This document shows, piece by piece, positions 9,251 through 16,732 of a DNA stretch of 64,000 bases; within the stretch, counting starts at the first letter, position 1, and each line of letters begins with the position of its first letter. The stretch spans positions 1 through 64,000 of the forward strand of contig NZ_DIHC01000004.1 in NCBI RefSeq assembly GCF_002419965.1, written 5' to 3'. The position numbers and the translations under genes are program-made. This stretch comes from Pseudomonas sp. UBA5706. GTDB taxonomy: Bacteria > Pseudomonadota > Gammaproteobacteria > Pseudomonadales > Pseudomonadaceae. The notes under the pieces are model-generated. The model made no database searches, was not told where the DNA came from, and saw only the letters and a program-made list of their open reading frames with translations.

Positions 9251-9694
9251 TCAACGTGGCCCCAGCGTGTTGCCCAACGCCTGATTCACCGCCAGCCAGC
9301 CGTCTACCGCCTCTTGCCCTGCCTCGGTGAACACCCGCTGCAGCAGTTTCACCTGCTCGCGACGCAGCGACTCTTCGAACCTTGCCCCCTCATCCGTCAA
9401 CTGCAGCAAGCGTTTGCGTTTGTCATCCGCGGGCGCGACGCTGAGCACCAACTCCATCTCCACCAGCTGACGCAACGGCGTATTGAGCGCCTGCTTGCTC
9501 ACGCCGAGCACGCCAAGCAATTGCTTCACGCTTAGGCCTGGGTACCGAGCGATGAAAAAGGCGATGCGCTGATGCACTCGGCTCAAACCCCGACGGTCGA
9601 GCATCTCGTCGGCCTTGGCCGTGAACGCCTGATAGCCGAAAAAGAACGCTTCCATGGCGATTTGCTGGGTCGAAGAATTTTTAAGGTCAAGCAT
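9251..9694 (-). CDS. MarR family transcriptional regulator
   Basis: The 147-residue protein has the MarR winged helix-turn-helix, with GLSRVHQRIAFFIARYPGLSVKQLLGVLGVSK at the recognition region. A wing region, VLSVAPADDKRKRLLQLTDEG, follows. The ATG at 9694 lies inside one of two palindromes GTCAA-N5-TTGAC, so binding there should block its own transcription. It is divergent from an aminotransferase gene 81 bp away and probably controls both. The longer open frame reaching back to 10048 runs over that gene and is not credible. Confidence 0.9.
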   Translation of the reverse strand: MLDLKNSSTQQIAMEAFFFGYQAFTAKADEMLDRRGLSRVHQRIAFFIARYPGLSVKQLLGVLGVSKQALNTPLRQLVEMELVLSVAPADDKRKRLLQLTDEGARFEESLRREQVKLLQRVFTEAGQEAVDGWLAVNQALGNTLGPR

Positions 9695-9700
9695 ATTGAC
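9686..9700. promoter_or_regulatory. Operator candidate 1, GTCAA-N5-TTGAC, over the marR start codon
   Basis: GTCAAGCATATTGAC is a dyad with perfect 5-base arms and contains the marR start codon. An almost identical 15-mer lies 42 bp to the right. MarR proteins usually bind such palindromes in the divergent promoter region. Confidence 0.65.
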
Positions 9701-9727
9701 GTATCCGGCTGCGGCATCGTAATTTCG

Positions 9728-9742
9728 GTCAAGCAGTTTGAC
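9728..9742. promoter_or_regulatory. Operator candidate 2, GTCAA-N5-TTGAC, before the aminotransferase gene
   Basis: GTCAAGCAGTTTGAC repeats the arms of the first site exactly. The centre-to-centre distance is 42 bp, four helical turns, placing both sites on the same DNA face. It lies 33 bases before the aminotransferase ATG. Confidence 0.65.
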
Positions 9743-9775
9743 GTATTTCCATTTATTTCCGCCACTGGTGATCTC

Positions 9776-10942
9776 ATGGCTTTTTCTGAACGCGTCACCC
9801 GTTTGAAGAGTTCTCTGATTCGCGAAATCCTCGCCGCCGCCCAGCGGCCCGAGATGATGTCCTTCGCCGGTGGCCTGCCCGCCGAGGCCATGTTGCCGCA
9901 AAGCGAATGGACCGGCATGCCGCGCAGCATCGGCCAGTACGGCATGAGCGAGGGCGAGCCGCTGTTGCGTGAAGCGCTTGCCGCGCAGGCGCGGGAGCTG
10001 GGGATTGCCTGCGACGCGAGTCAGGTCATGATCGTCAGCGGCTCGCAACAGACGCTGGACCTGGCTGCCAAGTTATACCTCGACAAAGGCACCGAAATTC
10101 TTCTCGAAGGTCCGACCTACCTGGCAGCGCTGCAGATTTTCCAGCTGTTCGGCGCCGAATGCCTGACCGTGCCGTTGCTGGCCGAAGGACCGGACCTGAA
10201 CGTGCTGCGTCAACGCCTGGAACAGCACAAGCCGTCTTTCGCCTACCTGATCCCGACCTTCCAGAATCCATCGGCAGTACGCTACAGCGAGGCGGCGCGG
10301 GACGCGGTGGCGGCGTTGCTGGACAAGTTCGGCGTGACCCTGATCGAAGATGAGCCCTATCGCGAACTGACCTTCGACGGTGGCAGCGCTCGGCCGATCG
10401 TCAGTCGCCTGAAGAAAGCCAGCTGGATCTACACCGGCACCGTGTCCAAAACCCTGATGCCCGGTTTGCGGGTGGGTTACCTGATCGCCTCGCCGGACCT
10501 GTTCCCGCACCTGCTCAAGCTCAAGCAAGCGGCTGACCTGCACACCAACCGCGTCGGTCAGTGGCAGGCCTTGCAGTGGATCGGCAGTGAACGCTATCAG
10601 CAGCACCTGCTGGAGCTGCGCGGTTTCTATCGCGAGCGCCGCGATCAATTCGAAGCCGCGCTGCAGCGTCATTTCAGTGACCTGGCAGAATGGAACAGCC
10701 CCCAGGGCGGCCTGTTCTTCTGGTTGACGCTCAAAGACAAACTCGACACCCGTTCACTGCTGCACACCGCGTTGGCGCAGAATGTCGCGTTCATGCCCGG
10801 CGAACCGTTTTTCACTGATCCGGATGCCAACCCCGGTTACCTGCGTCTGAATTTCAGCCACATCGAGCCGCAGCGTCTGGACGAAGGATTGAAGCGCTTG
10901 GCAGCGGTTATCAGGGAAGCGCAGAGGGCCCTTGCGGCCTGA
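9776..10942 (+). CDS. PLP-dependent aminotransferase, MocR-less fold type I (2-aminoadipate aminotransferase-like)
   Basis: The 388-residue enzyme is an aminotransferase class I/II member. The sequence starts MAFSERVTRLKSSLIREIL and has FAGGLPAEAMLP, typical of LysN/ARO8-like enzymes. The PLP lysine lies in YTGTVSKTLMPGLRVGY, and the phosphate/ring contacts IPTFQNPSAV and LIEDEPYREL are seen. It transfers an amino group between an amino acid and a 2-oxoacid; the substrate is not fixed. The ATG at 9776 gives the family N-terminus, while the frame upstream overlaps the marR gene. It is likely co-expressed with the GST gene 46 bp downstream and repressed by the divergent MarR. Confidence 0.9.
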   Translation: MAFSERVTRLKSSLIREILAAAQRPEMMSFAGGLPAEAMLPQSEWTGMPRSIGQYGMSEGEPLLREALAAQARELGIACDASQVMIVSGSQQTLDLAAKLYLDKGTEILLEGPTYLAALQIFQLFGAECLTVPLLAEGPDLNVLRQRLEQHKPSFAYLIPTFQNPSAVRYSEAARDAVAALLDKFGVTLIEDEPYRELTFDGGSARPIVSRLKKASWIYTGTVSKTLMPGLRVGYLIASPDLFPHLLKLKQAADLHTNRVGQWQALQWIGSERYQQHLLELRGFYRERRDQFEAALQRHFSDLAEWNSPQGGLFFWLTLKDKLDTRSLLHTALAQNVAFMPGEPFFTDPDANPGYLRLNFSHIEPQRLDEGLKRLAAVIREAQRALAA

Positions 10943-10988
10943 TACATTACGCACACGCAACAGCTCGGCATTAAGAGGGGAGCAGCAG

Positions 10989-11591
10989 ATGTACAAGGTT
11001 TATGGCGATTACAATTCGGGCAACTGCTACAAGATCAAGCTGATGCTCAATTTGCTCGGTGCGCAATACCAATGGGTGCCAGTGGACATTCTCAAGGGTG
11101 AGACCGAAACCGAGGCGTTTCTGGCAAAAAATCCCAATGGCAAGATTCCAGTGCTGGAACTCGACGACGGCACGTGCCTCTGGGAGTCGAACGCGATTCT
11201 CAATTTTCTGGCTGAAGGCACGCCGTTTCTGCTGACCGAGCCACGCCTGCGTACGCAGATGCTGCAATGGCAATTCTTCGAGCAGTACAGCCACGAACCG
11301 AGCATTGCTGTCGCGCGCTTCATTCAGTTTTACCTGGGACTGCCACAAGAACGTCTGGAGGAGTACCAATCCCTGCACAGGCGCGGGTACAAGGCATTGA
11401 AGGTCATGGAGCAGCAACTGCTGCGCACACCATTTTTGGTGGGTGAGCGATTTTCCATTGCCGACATCGCGCTGTACGCCTACACCCATGTCGCCCATCA
11501 GGGCGGTTTCGACCTGACCCGGTTTCCGGCCATTGAAGGCTGGCTGGCGCGGGTCCAGCAACAGCCGGGCTATGTCGGCATGCTGGATTGA
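10989..11591 (+). CDS. Glutathione S-transferase family protein
   Basis: The 200-residue protein has the thioredoxin-like N-terminal domain (YGDYNSGNCYKIKLMLNLL). The glutathione contacts NPNGKIPVLELDDG and ESNAILNFLAE follow, and a helical C-terminal domain ends with FSIADIALYAYTHVA. It probably conjugates or reduces electrophiles in the cytosol. A GAGGGGAG ribosome site precedes the ATG at 10989. It follows the aminotransferase closely and ends in a strong terminator, so the two form a short operon. Confidence 0.92.
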   Translation: MYKVYGDYNSGNCYKIKLMLNLLGAQYQWVPVDILKGETETEAFLAKNPNGKIPVLELDDGTCLWESNAILNFLAEGTPFLLTEPRLRTQMLQWQFFEQYSHEPSIAVARFIQFYLGLPQERLEEYQSLHRRGYKALKVMEQQLLRTPFLVGERFSIADIALYAYTHVAHQGGFDLTRFPAIEGWLARVQQQPGYVGMLD

Positions 11592-11604
11592 CCTGCGGAA
11601 AAAT

Positions 11605-11639
11605 AAAAACCGGCCCTGGCAGCAGTGGCCGGTTTTTTT
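11605..11639 (+). terminator. Intrinsic terminator after the GST gene
   Basis: An AAAACCGGCC / GGCCGGTTTT stem with an 11-base loop is followed directly by a run of seven T residues. Confidence 0.9.
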
Positions 11640-11738
11640 ATGTCTGAACACTGTGCCTGGCAGCATCCGGTGTCCTCAGTATTCAAGCTGCGTGCGCTTG
11701 GCTCGGTCCGGGCGTTCATCCAGAAAAGGGAATATTCA

Positions 11739-12125
11739 ATGCGCTACATGATGATAGGCCTCGGCATGCTGATGGCCCTGGGGATCGGCTGCTCGGCCCA
11801 GGCCGAGGATTGCGATGCCAATCAGGCTGCGATGAATCAATGCGCGAGCAAGCAATTCGCAACGCTGGATGCCGAGTTGAATGAGCAGTACAAGGCGCAG
11901 ATGTCGTACTTGACCACATCGGATCGCAAGAAAGCGTTGCAGGTTGCACAGAAGCAGTGGATCGCTTTTCGTGATGCCGATTGCAAGTACCAGGTCGGCA
12001 AGCGCGAAGATGGTGGCAGTATGTGGCCGCTGGCCCAGGCGCAGTGCATGGCGGAACGAACCAAGGTACGGATCGAGCAACTGAAGGCGTATACCGCGTG
12101 CCGTGAGGAGGGCTGCCCGCGCTGA
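11739..12125 (+). CDS. LprI-type (DUF1311) secreted protein
   Basis: The 128-residue protein starts with a signal peptide (MRYMMIGLGMLMALGIGCSAQA, cut likely after QAEA/AQA). It then shows the DUF1311 pattern: CDANQAAMNQCASKQFATLDAELNEQY, KALQVAQKQWIAFRDADC and CMAERTKVRIEQLKAY, with paired cysteines. Members include the mycobacterial lysozyme inhibitor LprI, but most are uncharacterised, so lysozyme inhibition is only a possibility. The ATG at 11739 was chosen for the signal peptide. It appears to be monocistronic. Confidence 0.82.
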   Translation: MRYMMIGLGMLMALGIGCSAQAEDCDANQAAMNQCASKQFATLDAELNEQYKAQMSYLTTSDRKKALQVAQKQWIAFRDADCKYQVGKREDGGSMWPLAQAQCMAERTKVRIEQLKAYTACREEGCPR

Positions 12126-12243
12126 CCGCAACGCGCTGTCAGGCAGAACACCATGAGCAGTGAGGACCTGAGCCACCCTGTTTGCGGCGCAAGCGCTTGA
12201 ATGCCGTCACCGCTGGTCTGTCAGCTGCTAAAAGGGGCAGCAG

Positions 12244-12615
12244 TCACACTGCCGAAAAGCGCTGATTCAGGTAATCGATGATCACCTTGGACTCATACAT
12301 CCAGACCGTTTTGTCGGTTCCTTCGATACGCAGGCACGGCACTTTGATCCTGCCGCCCCCGCTGAGCAGGGTCTGGCGGTCTAGCTCGTTGTTCTTCGCG
12401 TCGCGCAAGACCACCGGAACATTCAGCCGCCGCAGGGTGCGGCGCGTCTTGACGCAGAACGGGCAGGCGTTGAACTGGTAGAGGGTCAGGTCCTTGCCCG
12501 AAGCCTCCACCGCTGCCTGAGCGGCTGGCGTACGTTTCTTCCTGGCGGGACGGGTCAGGAAGTCGCCCAGGATAACCAACTGGCCAACACCGACCCTTAA
12601 TGCCTTCATCAACAT
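12244..12615 (-). CDS. Glutaredoxin-like protein with N-terminal extension
   Basis: The 123-residue protein carries a glutaredoxin fold from about residue 40, with the dithiol motif CPFC in LTLYQFNACPFCVKTRRTL and a substrate-side GGRIKVPCLRIE segment. The first 35 residues are a hydrophobic and then basic extension (VGVGQLVILGDFLTRPARKKR), which could hold it at the membrane. It probably reduces disulfides or glutathione mixed disulfides. It lies 52 bp after folE on the same strand and may share its transcript. Start codons at residues 1 and 3 are both possible. Confidence 0.85.
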   Translation of the reverse strand: MLMKALRVGVGQLVILGDFLTRPARKKRTPAAQAAVEASGKDLTLYQFNACPFCVKTRRTLRRLNVPVVLRDAKNNELDRQTLLSGGGRIKVPCLRIEGTDKTVWMYESKVIIDYLNQRFSAV

Positions 12616-12667
12616 GCTTGAAACCTCGCGGCCGCAACATCGGTTGCGGCGCTTCTGAATGCCCGGA

Positions 12668-13213
12668 TCACTTGATCAGGCTGAGGAACTCGGTACGGGT
12701 GGCAGCGTTTTCGCGAAACTCGCCGAGCATTACCGAGGTAATCATCGACGAGTTCTGTTTCTCCACACCGCGCATCATCATGCACATGTGCTTGGCTTCG
12801 ATCACCACCGCCACGCCCAGCGCGCCGGTGACCTGCTGAACGGCTTCGGCGATCTGACGGCTGAGGTTTTCCTGGATCTGCAGGCGGCGGGCGAACATAT
12901 CGACGATGCGCGCGACCTTGGACAGCCCCAGCACCTTGCCACGGGGGATGTAGGCGACGTGGGCCTTGCCAATGAACGGCAGCAAGTGGTGTTCGCACAA
13001 CGAGTACAACTCGATGTCCTTAACCAGCACCATCTCACTGTTGTCGGAGCTGAACAGCGCGCCGTTGGTGACTTCTTCCAGCGTCTGCTGATAGCCGCGG
13101 CAAAGATACTGCATGGCTTTGGCCGCACGTTTCGGGGTGTCGAGCAGGCCTTCGCGGGAGACGTCCTCACCGAGTTGACCAAGGATCGCCGTGTAGTTCT
13201 GTTCCAGTGTCAC
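12668..13213 (-). CDS. folE: GTP cyclohydrolase I FolE
   Basis: The 181-residue protein is a type I GTP cyclohydrolase, which turns GTP into dihydroneopterin triphosphate for folate and related pterins. Zinc ligands are seen in SLCEHHLLPFIGKAHVAYIP (Cys and His) and in KHMCMMMRGVEKQNS (Cys). The substrate loop GLSKVARIVDMFARRLQIQE is intact. The gene is the right-hand border of the phage-derived island. In P. aeruginosa a folE copy sits in the same neighbourhood as prmB and aroC, as here. Confidence 0.95.
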   Translation of the reverse strand: MTLEQNYTAILGQLGEDVSREGLLDTPKRAAKAMQYLCRGYQQTLEEVTNGALFSSDNSEMVLVKDIELYSLCEHHLLPFIGKAHVAYIPRGKVLGLSKVARIVDMFARRLQIQENLSRQIAEAVQQVTGALGVAVVIEAKHMCMMMRGVEKQNSSMITSVMLGEFRENAATRTEFLSLIK

Positions 13214-13768
13214 AGGGTGTGTTCCGTGTGGGTTTCAGAGGGGTACTGTTTAAGGCTGTACCGAATGTAGACCAATCAGGATCGTGACCCGTTTTTCAAG
13301 CTCACTGCATACGGTGCTGGAGTTGTTCCATCGGGTATGAGTGGGCTGAGCATTGCACGCCGTGTCCGAACTGATTGGCAATGTACGCAGGAATCAGGCC
13401 CGCCATGCGGCACATGGTAGCGTAGGTGTGCTGGCAGGTGTACTGCCGTCTGCCGCCGATCGCCCGCTATCGACGGCTCGTTCAACGCATTTCTCCCTCA
13501 AACCGGCTTGTTGCGGGGCCCGCTGAAGCGAGTTGGCGGGCATTGTCGAATCGACGTTTCCACATTGTTCTTTTGCTTGAACACTGCCCTTGGGCGGCTC
13601 CATTCGCCGTCATCAGCGTTGCTGGCCTCTGATGAAAACCCCAGCGGCTGTCGCTTTTATCCCTTCGTTGTACCGATGCGATCACTGAACGCATCACGGG
13701 CGTATTGAGCGGGGACGTCGTCGCTGAATTTATTTTTTTGAAAAGATTGCGTATGCTAGCCGAAATAA
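13214..13768. other. Non-coding border between folE and the lysis island
   Basis: About 555 bases show no convincing gene; open frames here lack ribosome sites and family features. The left part should hold the folE promoter. The last 40 bases become AT-rich before the LexA box. No tRNA, integrase gene or direct repeat resembling an attachment site was recognised. Confidence 0.5.
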
Positions 13769-13784
13769 CTGTACATACATACAG
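13769..13784 (+). promoter_or_regulatory. LexA (SOS) box
   Basis: CTGTACATACATACAG fits the proteobacterial LexA consensus CTG-N10-CAG with alternating AT-rich centre. It ends 18 bases before the DUF1654 start codon, where it would overlap the core promoter. Confidence 0.85.
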
Positions 13785-13801
13785 ATCATAGGGAGTGACT
13801 G

Positions 13802-14119
13802 ATGACCGCATTGCAGCGAGAAAAACAAGAGCAAAGGGTTCAGGTATCAGGCGTAGAGCGACTCAATCTGCGCATTGCCTCGATGATCAACCACCCGATC
13901 GCCCAGCTTCAGCGATGGGTGACGATCCACCGCCTCGACACTGATGGTGATCGGGAATGGGATGAGGTGATGGGGATGCTTGCAGAGACAGTTGGTCTGC
14001 ACATGACCTACAACGATGCAGACGGCTCAGTGACAGTGCGGTGGGAGCGTTCAGACGTTGACGAGCAGCCGGAGGAGATCGGTGACGTTTTTGCACATGA
14101 GCCACCGGCGCCGTTCTGA
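13802..14119 (+). CDS. DUF1654 family protein, SOS-regulated, phage-associated
   Basis: The 105-residue protein matches the Pseudomonas DUF1654 pattern: SGVERLNLRIASMINHPIAQLQRWVTIHRL, then DGDREWDEVMGMLAETVGLHMTYNDADGSVTVRW. The family is found in prophages and next to DNA-damage-induced genes; its molecular role is not established. A GGGAGTGACT ribosome region precedes the ATG, and a LexA box lies 18 bp upstream. It marks the left start of the phage-derived island and gives it a direct DNA-damage input. Confidence 0.82.
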   Translation: MTALQREKQEQRVQVSGVERLNLRIASMINHPIAQLQRWVTIHRLDTDGDREWDEVMGMLAETVGLHMTYNDADGSVTVRWERSDVDEQPEEIGDVFAHEPPAPF

Positions 14120-14129
14120 ACTGCGCAAA

Positions 14130-14149
14130 GCCCGGCGCCAGGGCCGGGC
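14130..14149. terminator. GC-rich hairpin after the DUF1654 gene
   Basis: GCCCGGC and GCCGGGC arms close a six-base loop ten bases after the stop codon. There is no T tract, so termination would be weak. It also lies at the 3' end of the opposing small peptide gene. Confidence 0.45.
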
Positions 14150-14154
14150 AAGCA

Positions 14155-14286
14155 TTAAACGCAGGTCCCACCTTTATGGTGCGAGCCGGTCCCGCCGGTG
14201 GGATGGGTACCTTTCGGACACGCCGATCCCAACAGCGGACTCGCTGACAGAATCGTGACCAGAACGAGCAGTGATATCTTTTTCAT
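14155..14286 (-). CDS. Small secreted peptide with KGTHPTGGTGSHHKGG tail
   Basis: The frame encodes 43 residues: a signal peptide (MKKISLLVLVTILSASPLLGSA) and a mature peptide of about 21 residues rich in Gly, His, Thr and Lys, with two cysteines. A strong GGAGG ribosome site sits at the right distance from the ATG. Similar short proteins ending in a HHKGG-type tail occur in Pseudomonas (recalled, not checked); no function is known. It lies inside the phage-derived island, downstream of the repressor on the same strand with a 128 bp gap. Confidence 0.7.
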   Translation of the reverse strand: MKKISLLVLVTILSASPLLGSACPKGTHPTGGTGSHHKGGTCV

Positions 14287-14414
14287 GAAGCCTCCTTGCA
14301 CCGCGGAATGCGGTAACAGGCTATCGGCTTGGGGCGGGAAGCCTTTAAACCCAGGCAGGGGCAATCCGCCACTGTCCTGCCGGGCCGGGCCCGCGATGGA
14401 TCGAACAACAAGGA

Positions 14415-15287
14415 CTAGAGCAGGTTGGCGTTCCACACCAGCAGCACCCGAGCCTGGATGTAGGTTTCCTCTGCCCTGATGGTCTGCGGGGGGTGACGAG
14501 TGTTATCCGAGATCATGGTGAATTGCTCGTCGCCGACCCATTGCAGTCGTTTGATATAGAGATGGCCATCCCATGAAAACATGTAGACGCCATCCCCCAC
14601 GAACTCACGAATGCTGATGTCGACCAAGAGCGGATCGCGATGTTTGATCGTCGGCGCCATGGACTGGCCCCACCCGGTCACCATCTTGAGGTGGAAGTGC
14701 TCTTTGAACTCGACTCCCATTTCCCGCAGGTGCTGCGGACTGACCCGGACGTCCTGCAGCATTTCAGGGTAGTCGTGGGGGATCTGCCCGCCACCCATCG
14801 CCGCACGCACGTCGTAATGTGCAATCCACACCTCACCGCCAACAACGCCTGGCCGATAGTAGTCAACCTCGACTGCACCTGTGCCCTCATCGCTCTCAGC
14901 GGCTGCCAACAAGCGCCTGCGGGCATCGTCGGAAAGCCCTTTTCCCTGACGTGCAAGCATCCGACGAACCAGCTCGGCGGCAGGAATGCTAGCGCCGGGG
15001 GACAGCGGTTGCTCCGCGCCGTGGGTCAGCCCGGCGATTTCTTTTGCCAGCCGCTTGCTGAATGCCTCAACGGGCACATCCAGCAAGCGTGACAGGACTA
15101 CAGCAAATTTCGCGTTCAGCGCATTCGTGCCATTCAGGTACATCGCCACGGCCGCTGCCGAGATATCGGCAGCTTCTGCCAGGCGTGCCTGGGTCAGGCC
15201 AAGGGCATTCTTTCTGGAAACGAAAAGCGCCTTGGCGGCGTCGCATTCGGTTTTTAGCTCGGCGGATAACGCTTTCTTTCTGCTCAT
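14415..15287 (-). CDS. Phage-type repressor: HTH XRE domain plus S24 peptidase domain
   Basis: The 290-residue protein has an XRE helix-turn-helix (about residues 25-75, LTQARLAEAADISAAAVAMYLNG). The C-terminal LexA/CI-like S24 domain carries nucleophile Ser209 in GWGQSMAPT and base Lys246 in LYIKRLQ. Their 37-residue spacing equals that of LexA. It resembles pyocin repressor PrtR and prophage CI proteins, which bind operators and are inactivated through RecA in SOS. An Ala-Gly pair occurs at 85-86, but whether it is the cleavage site is unclear. It faces a phage-type gene across three TTAACC operators. Confidence 0.9.
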   Translation of the reverse strand: MSRKKALSAELKTECDAAKALFVSRKNALGLTQARLAEAADISAAAVAMYLNGTNALNAKFAVVLSRLLDVPVEAFSKRLAKEIAGLTHGAEQPLSPGASIPAAELVRRMLARQGKGLSDDARRRLLAAAESDEGTGAVEVDYYRPGVVGGEVWIAHYDVRAAMGGGQIPHDYPEMLQDVRVSPQHLREMGVEFKEHFHLKMVTGWGQSMAPTIKHRDPLLVDISIREFVGDGVYMFSWDGHLYIKRLQWVGDEQFTMISDNTRHPPQTIRAEETYIQARVLLVWNANLL

Positions 15288-15296
15288 GGGTGGAAT

Positions 15297-15311
15297 TTAA
15301 CCGGTGGTTAA
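15297..15311. promoter_or_regulatory. Repressor operator candidate O1, TTAACC-N3-GGTTAA
   Basis: TTAACCGGTGGTTAA has perfect six-base arms. It lies 10 bases upstream of the repressor ATG, so occupancy would shut off the repressor gene itself. Confidence 0.7.
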
Positions 15312-15321
15312 GTATTGCGCA

Positions 15322-15336
15322 TTAACCGGCGGTATT
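15322..15336. promoter_or_regulatory. Repressor operator candidate O2
   Basis: TTAACCGGCGGTATT keeps one full half-site and part of the other. The centre lies 25 bp from O1. Confidence 0.65.
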
Positions 15337-15345
15337 GTAAACGAG

Positions 15346-15360
15346 ATTACCGCCGGTTAA
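15346..15360. promoter_or_regulatory. Repressor operator candidate O3
   Basis: ATTACCGCCGGTTAA read on the minus strand is TTAACCGGCGGTAAT, sharing 13 bases with O2 in inverted orientation. The centre lies 24 bp from O2, giving a lambda-like array of three spaced sites. Confidence 0.65.
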
Positions 15361-15533
15361 CATTGGCGAGCGACGTGTTGCATAAGCAGGACATGGAGCC
15401 AGGTGTAGGAGCTTGGCGCGCAACGCTTAGGCGGTCGCGATGCCACCAGGTAGCTACGCACTGCACCATTAGAAATTTGAAGGCCCTAACGGCCCGGGCC
15501 CTGGCAAGTCTCAGGGTTCAAAGGAGAAACGAC

Positions 15534-16187
15534 ATGATGTATTCCAGCGTTTTGAGCGCCGTGGTGTCGGCGCTCGCCGCAGATGCTGTGGGCAATACCG
15601 CCAAGCAGGCTTGGCAGAATCTGTATAGCCCGCTCAACGAGGGCAGAGCGGACCTGAGGCTGCTGTCCTCCTCGAAGCGCCCCGGTGGCGACCGCAAAGT
15701 CGCCGACTGTTGGATTTATGCTCGCTTGCATTCGCAACTGACTCCGCGCCACTGGGGTGCGCTGGTGGCGAAGTTCAGCATGCACAAAGGCAAGAAGGTG
15801 CAGGCTATTGGCGAGCTGGTCCCGCTTGTCTGCTCACCTGCGCCGCAGTTGTTTATCTACAAGGCTGTCACAGCCTGGGCGATCCCACCCTTGAAGGGGG
15901 CGAAGGTCGCGAGCGAACCCAAGGCAGCACATCGGCCCGGCAAGCCATGCGCGACGTCCACGGGTCTTGGCCGCGAGCAGTACATCAAGCGCTCAACCGA
16001 CATGATCGTGCTGCCGGATGCGTTCTACGACATCACGACCTGGGATGCTCAGGGCTTGAATCGAACGACTTACTGGCGGTGGAAGAGAGGGATCGAAGCC
16101 GCGTTGGACGCGCTGGTGAGGGATGCGTTGAAGTCAGCTGAAGTCATTCTTGTTCATGAGGGAATTTTAATGTCGGTCATTGCTTGA
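15534..16187 (+). CDS. Phage-type protein of unknown function, probable late regulator
   Basis: The 217-residue protein faces the repressor gene and has an AAGGAG ribosome site before ATG 15534; the longer frame upstream runs into the operators and is rejected. Visible features are an alanine-rich helix at the start, CWIYARLHSQLTPRHWGALVAKFS near residues 60-85, and LPDAFYDITTWDAQGLNRTTYWRWKRGIEAALDAL at the end. I recall similar proteins next to CI-like repressors in Pseudomonas prophages and tailocin clusters. Position and charge suggest a DNA- or RNA-binding activator or antiterminator, but this is inference. Confidence 0.7.
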   Translation: MMYSSVLSAVVSALAADAVGNTAKQAWQNLYSPLNEGRADLRLLSSSKRPGGDRKVADCWIYARLHSQLTPRHWGALVAKFSMHKGKKVQAIGELVPLVCSPAPQLFIYKAVTAWAIPPLKGAKVASEPKAAHRPGKPCATSTGLGREQYIKRSTDMIVLPDAFYDITTWDAQGLNRTTYWRWKRGIEAALDALVRDALKSAEVILVHEGILMSVIA

Positions 16188-16254
16188 CCACTGTTCATCC
16201 ATACAGTATTGTTTCCCCATGCTGTCATTCCTACGCAAGTAGGACTACCCACTG

Positions 16255-16286
16255 AGCCTCGCCAGAGAAACCTGTCGGGGCTTTGT
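16255..16286 (+). terminator. Terminator candidate after the phage regulator gene
   Basis: AGCCTCG pairs with CGGGGCT (one G-T pair) around a 14-base loop and is followed by TTTG. The T run is short. Confidence 0.5.
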
Positions 16287-16351
16287 CATTTCTGGCTGTT
16301 GACGGCGGATAGGTCGAGCGCGCAATGACCCCACGGTATATGTCACACCCT

Positions 16352-16380
16352 AAAGCCCCGAAATCCGGGGCTTTTTATTT
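16352..16380 (+). terminator. Intrinsic terminator upstream of the Com-like gene
   Basis: A perfect AGCCCCG / CGGGGCT stem with a five-base loop is followed by TTTTTATTT. Confidence 0.85.
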
Positions 16381-16525
16381 GCGTGAAAAAACAGAGGGCG
16401 CCTTTAGCCGGTGAAGTTACACGAAGCGAAGGCGTCGAATGGCCAGCCCGCCTGCAAATCAGTCCACGCCCGCTCTGCTCATGCGAGCGGGGCGCCGCTT
16501 GGAAGCACATTAAAAGGCTTTGAAA

Positions 16526-16732
16526 ATGCTGAAAGATTGCCGATGTGGAAAGTGCAAAAGACTTCTTGCCCGAATCGGCGAGATGACCGAGCTCCAGATC
16601 AAATGCGCCCGGTGCGGGACATTGAATCATGTGCGGGCCACGAGCCCCGAGCTATCGCCGTTGAGCGACAGCGGTACCGCGTCCGTTACGCGGTTAACTC
16701 AATCGACTCAAGGTGCACAAAATGTCCAATAG
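16526..16732 (+). CDS. Com family zinc-finger regulator (Mu Com-like)
   Basis: The 68-residue protein shows the Com pattern: CRCGKCKRLLARIGEMTELQ, then IKCARCGTLNH, giving zinc ligands Cys5/7/10 and Cys27/30. In phage Mu, Com is an RNA-binding protein that opens the mom translation start, which lies at the end of com. Here too the next gene starts inside the com 3' end: ATG 16722 lies 11 bases before the com stop end at 16732. The ATG at 16526 was preferred over TTG 16520 because the AAAGG site is better spaced. A 34-residue polar tail follows the finger. Confidence 0.85.
   Translation: MLKDCRCGKCKRLLARIGEMTELQIKCARCGTLNHVRATSPELSPLSDSGTASVTRLTQSTQGAQNVQ
16676..16694 (+). promoter_or_regulatory. 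Hairpin upstream of the GH5 translation start
   Basis: ACCGCG and CGCGGT form a perfect six-base stem around a seven-base loop, 27 bases before the GH5 ATG and within the com coding end. It could be an RNA element read by Com, by analogy with the Mu mom leader; this is inference. Confidence 0.35.

Larger units (their letters stand above)
16188..16525. other. Gap with two terminator-like hairpins before com
   Basis: No gene is seen. The region holds two hairpins that share AGCC-C/T-CG arms (16255-16286 and 16352-16380), then about 145 bases that should contain the promoter of the Com-like gene. The two stops would insulate the Com-GH5 unit from upstream transcription. Confidence 0.5.
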
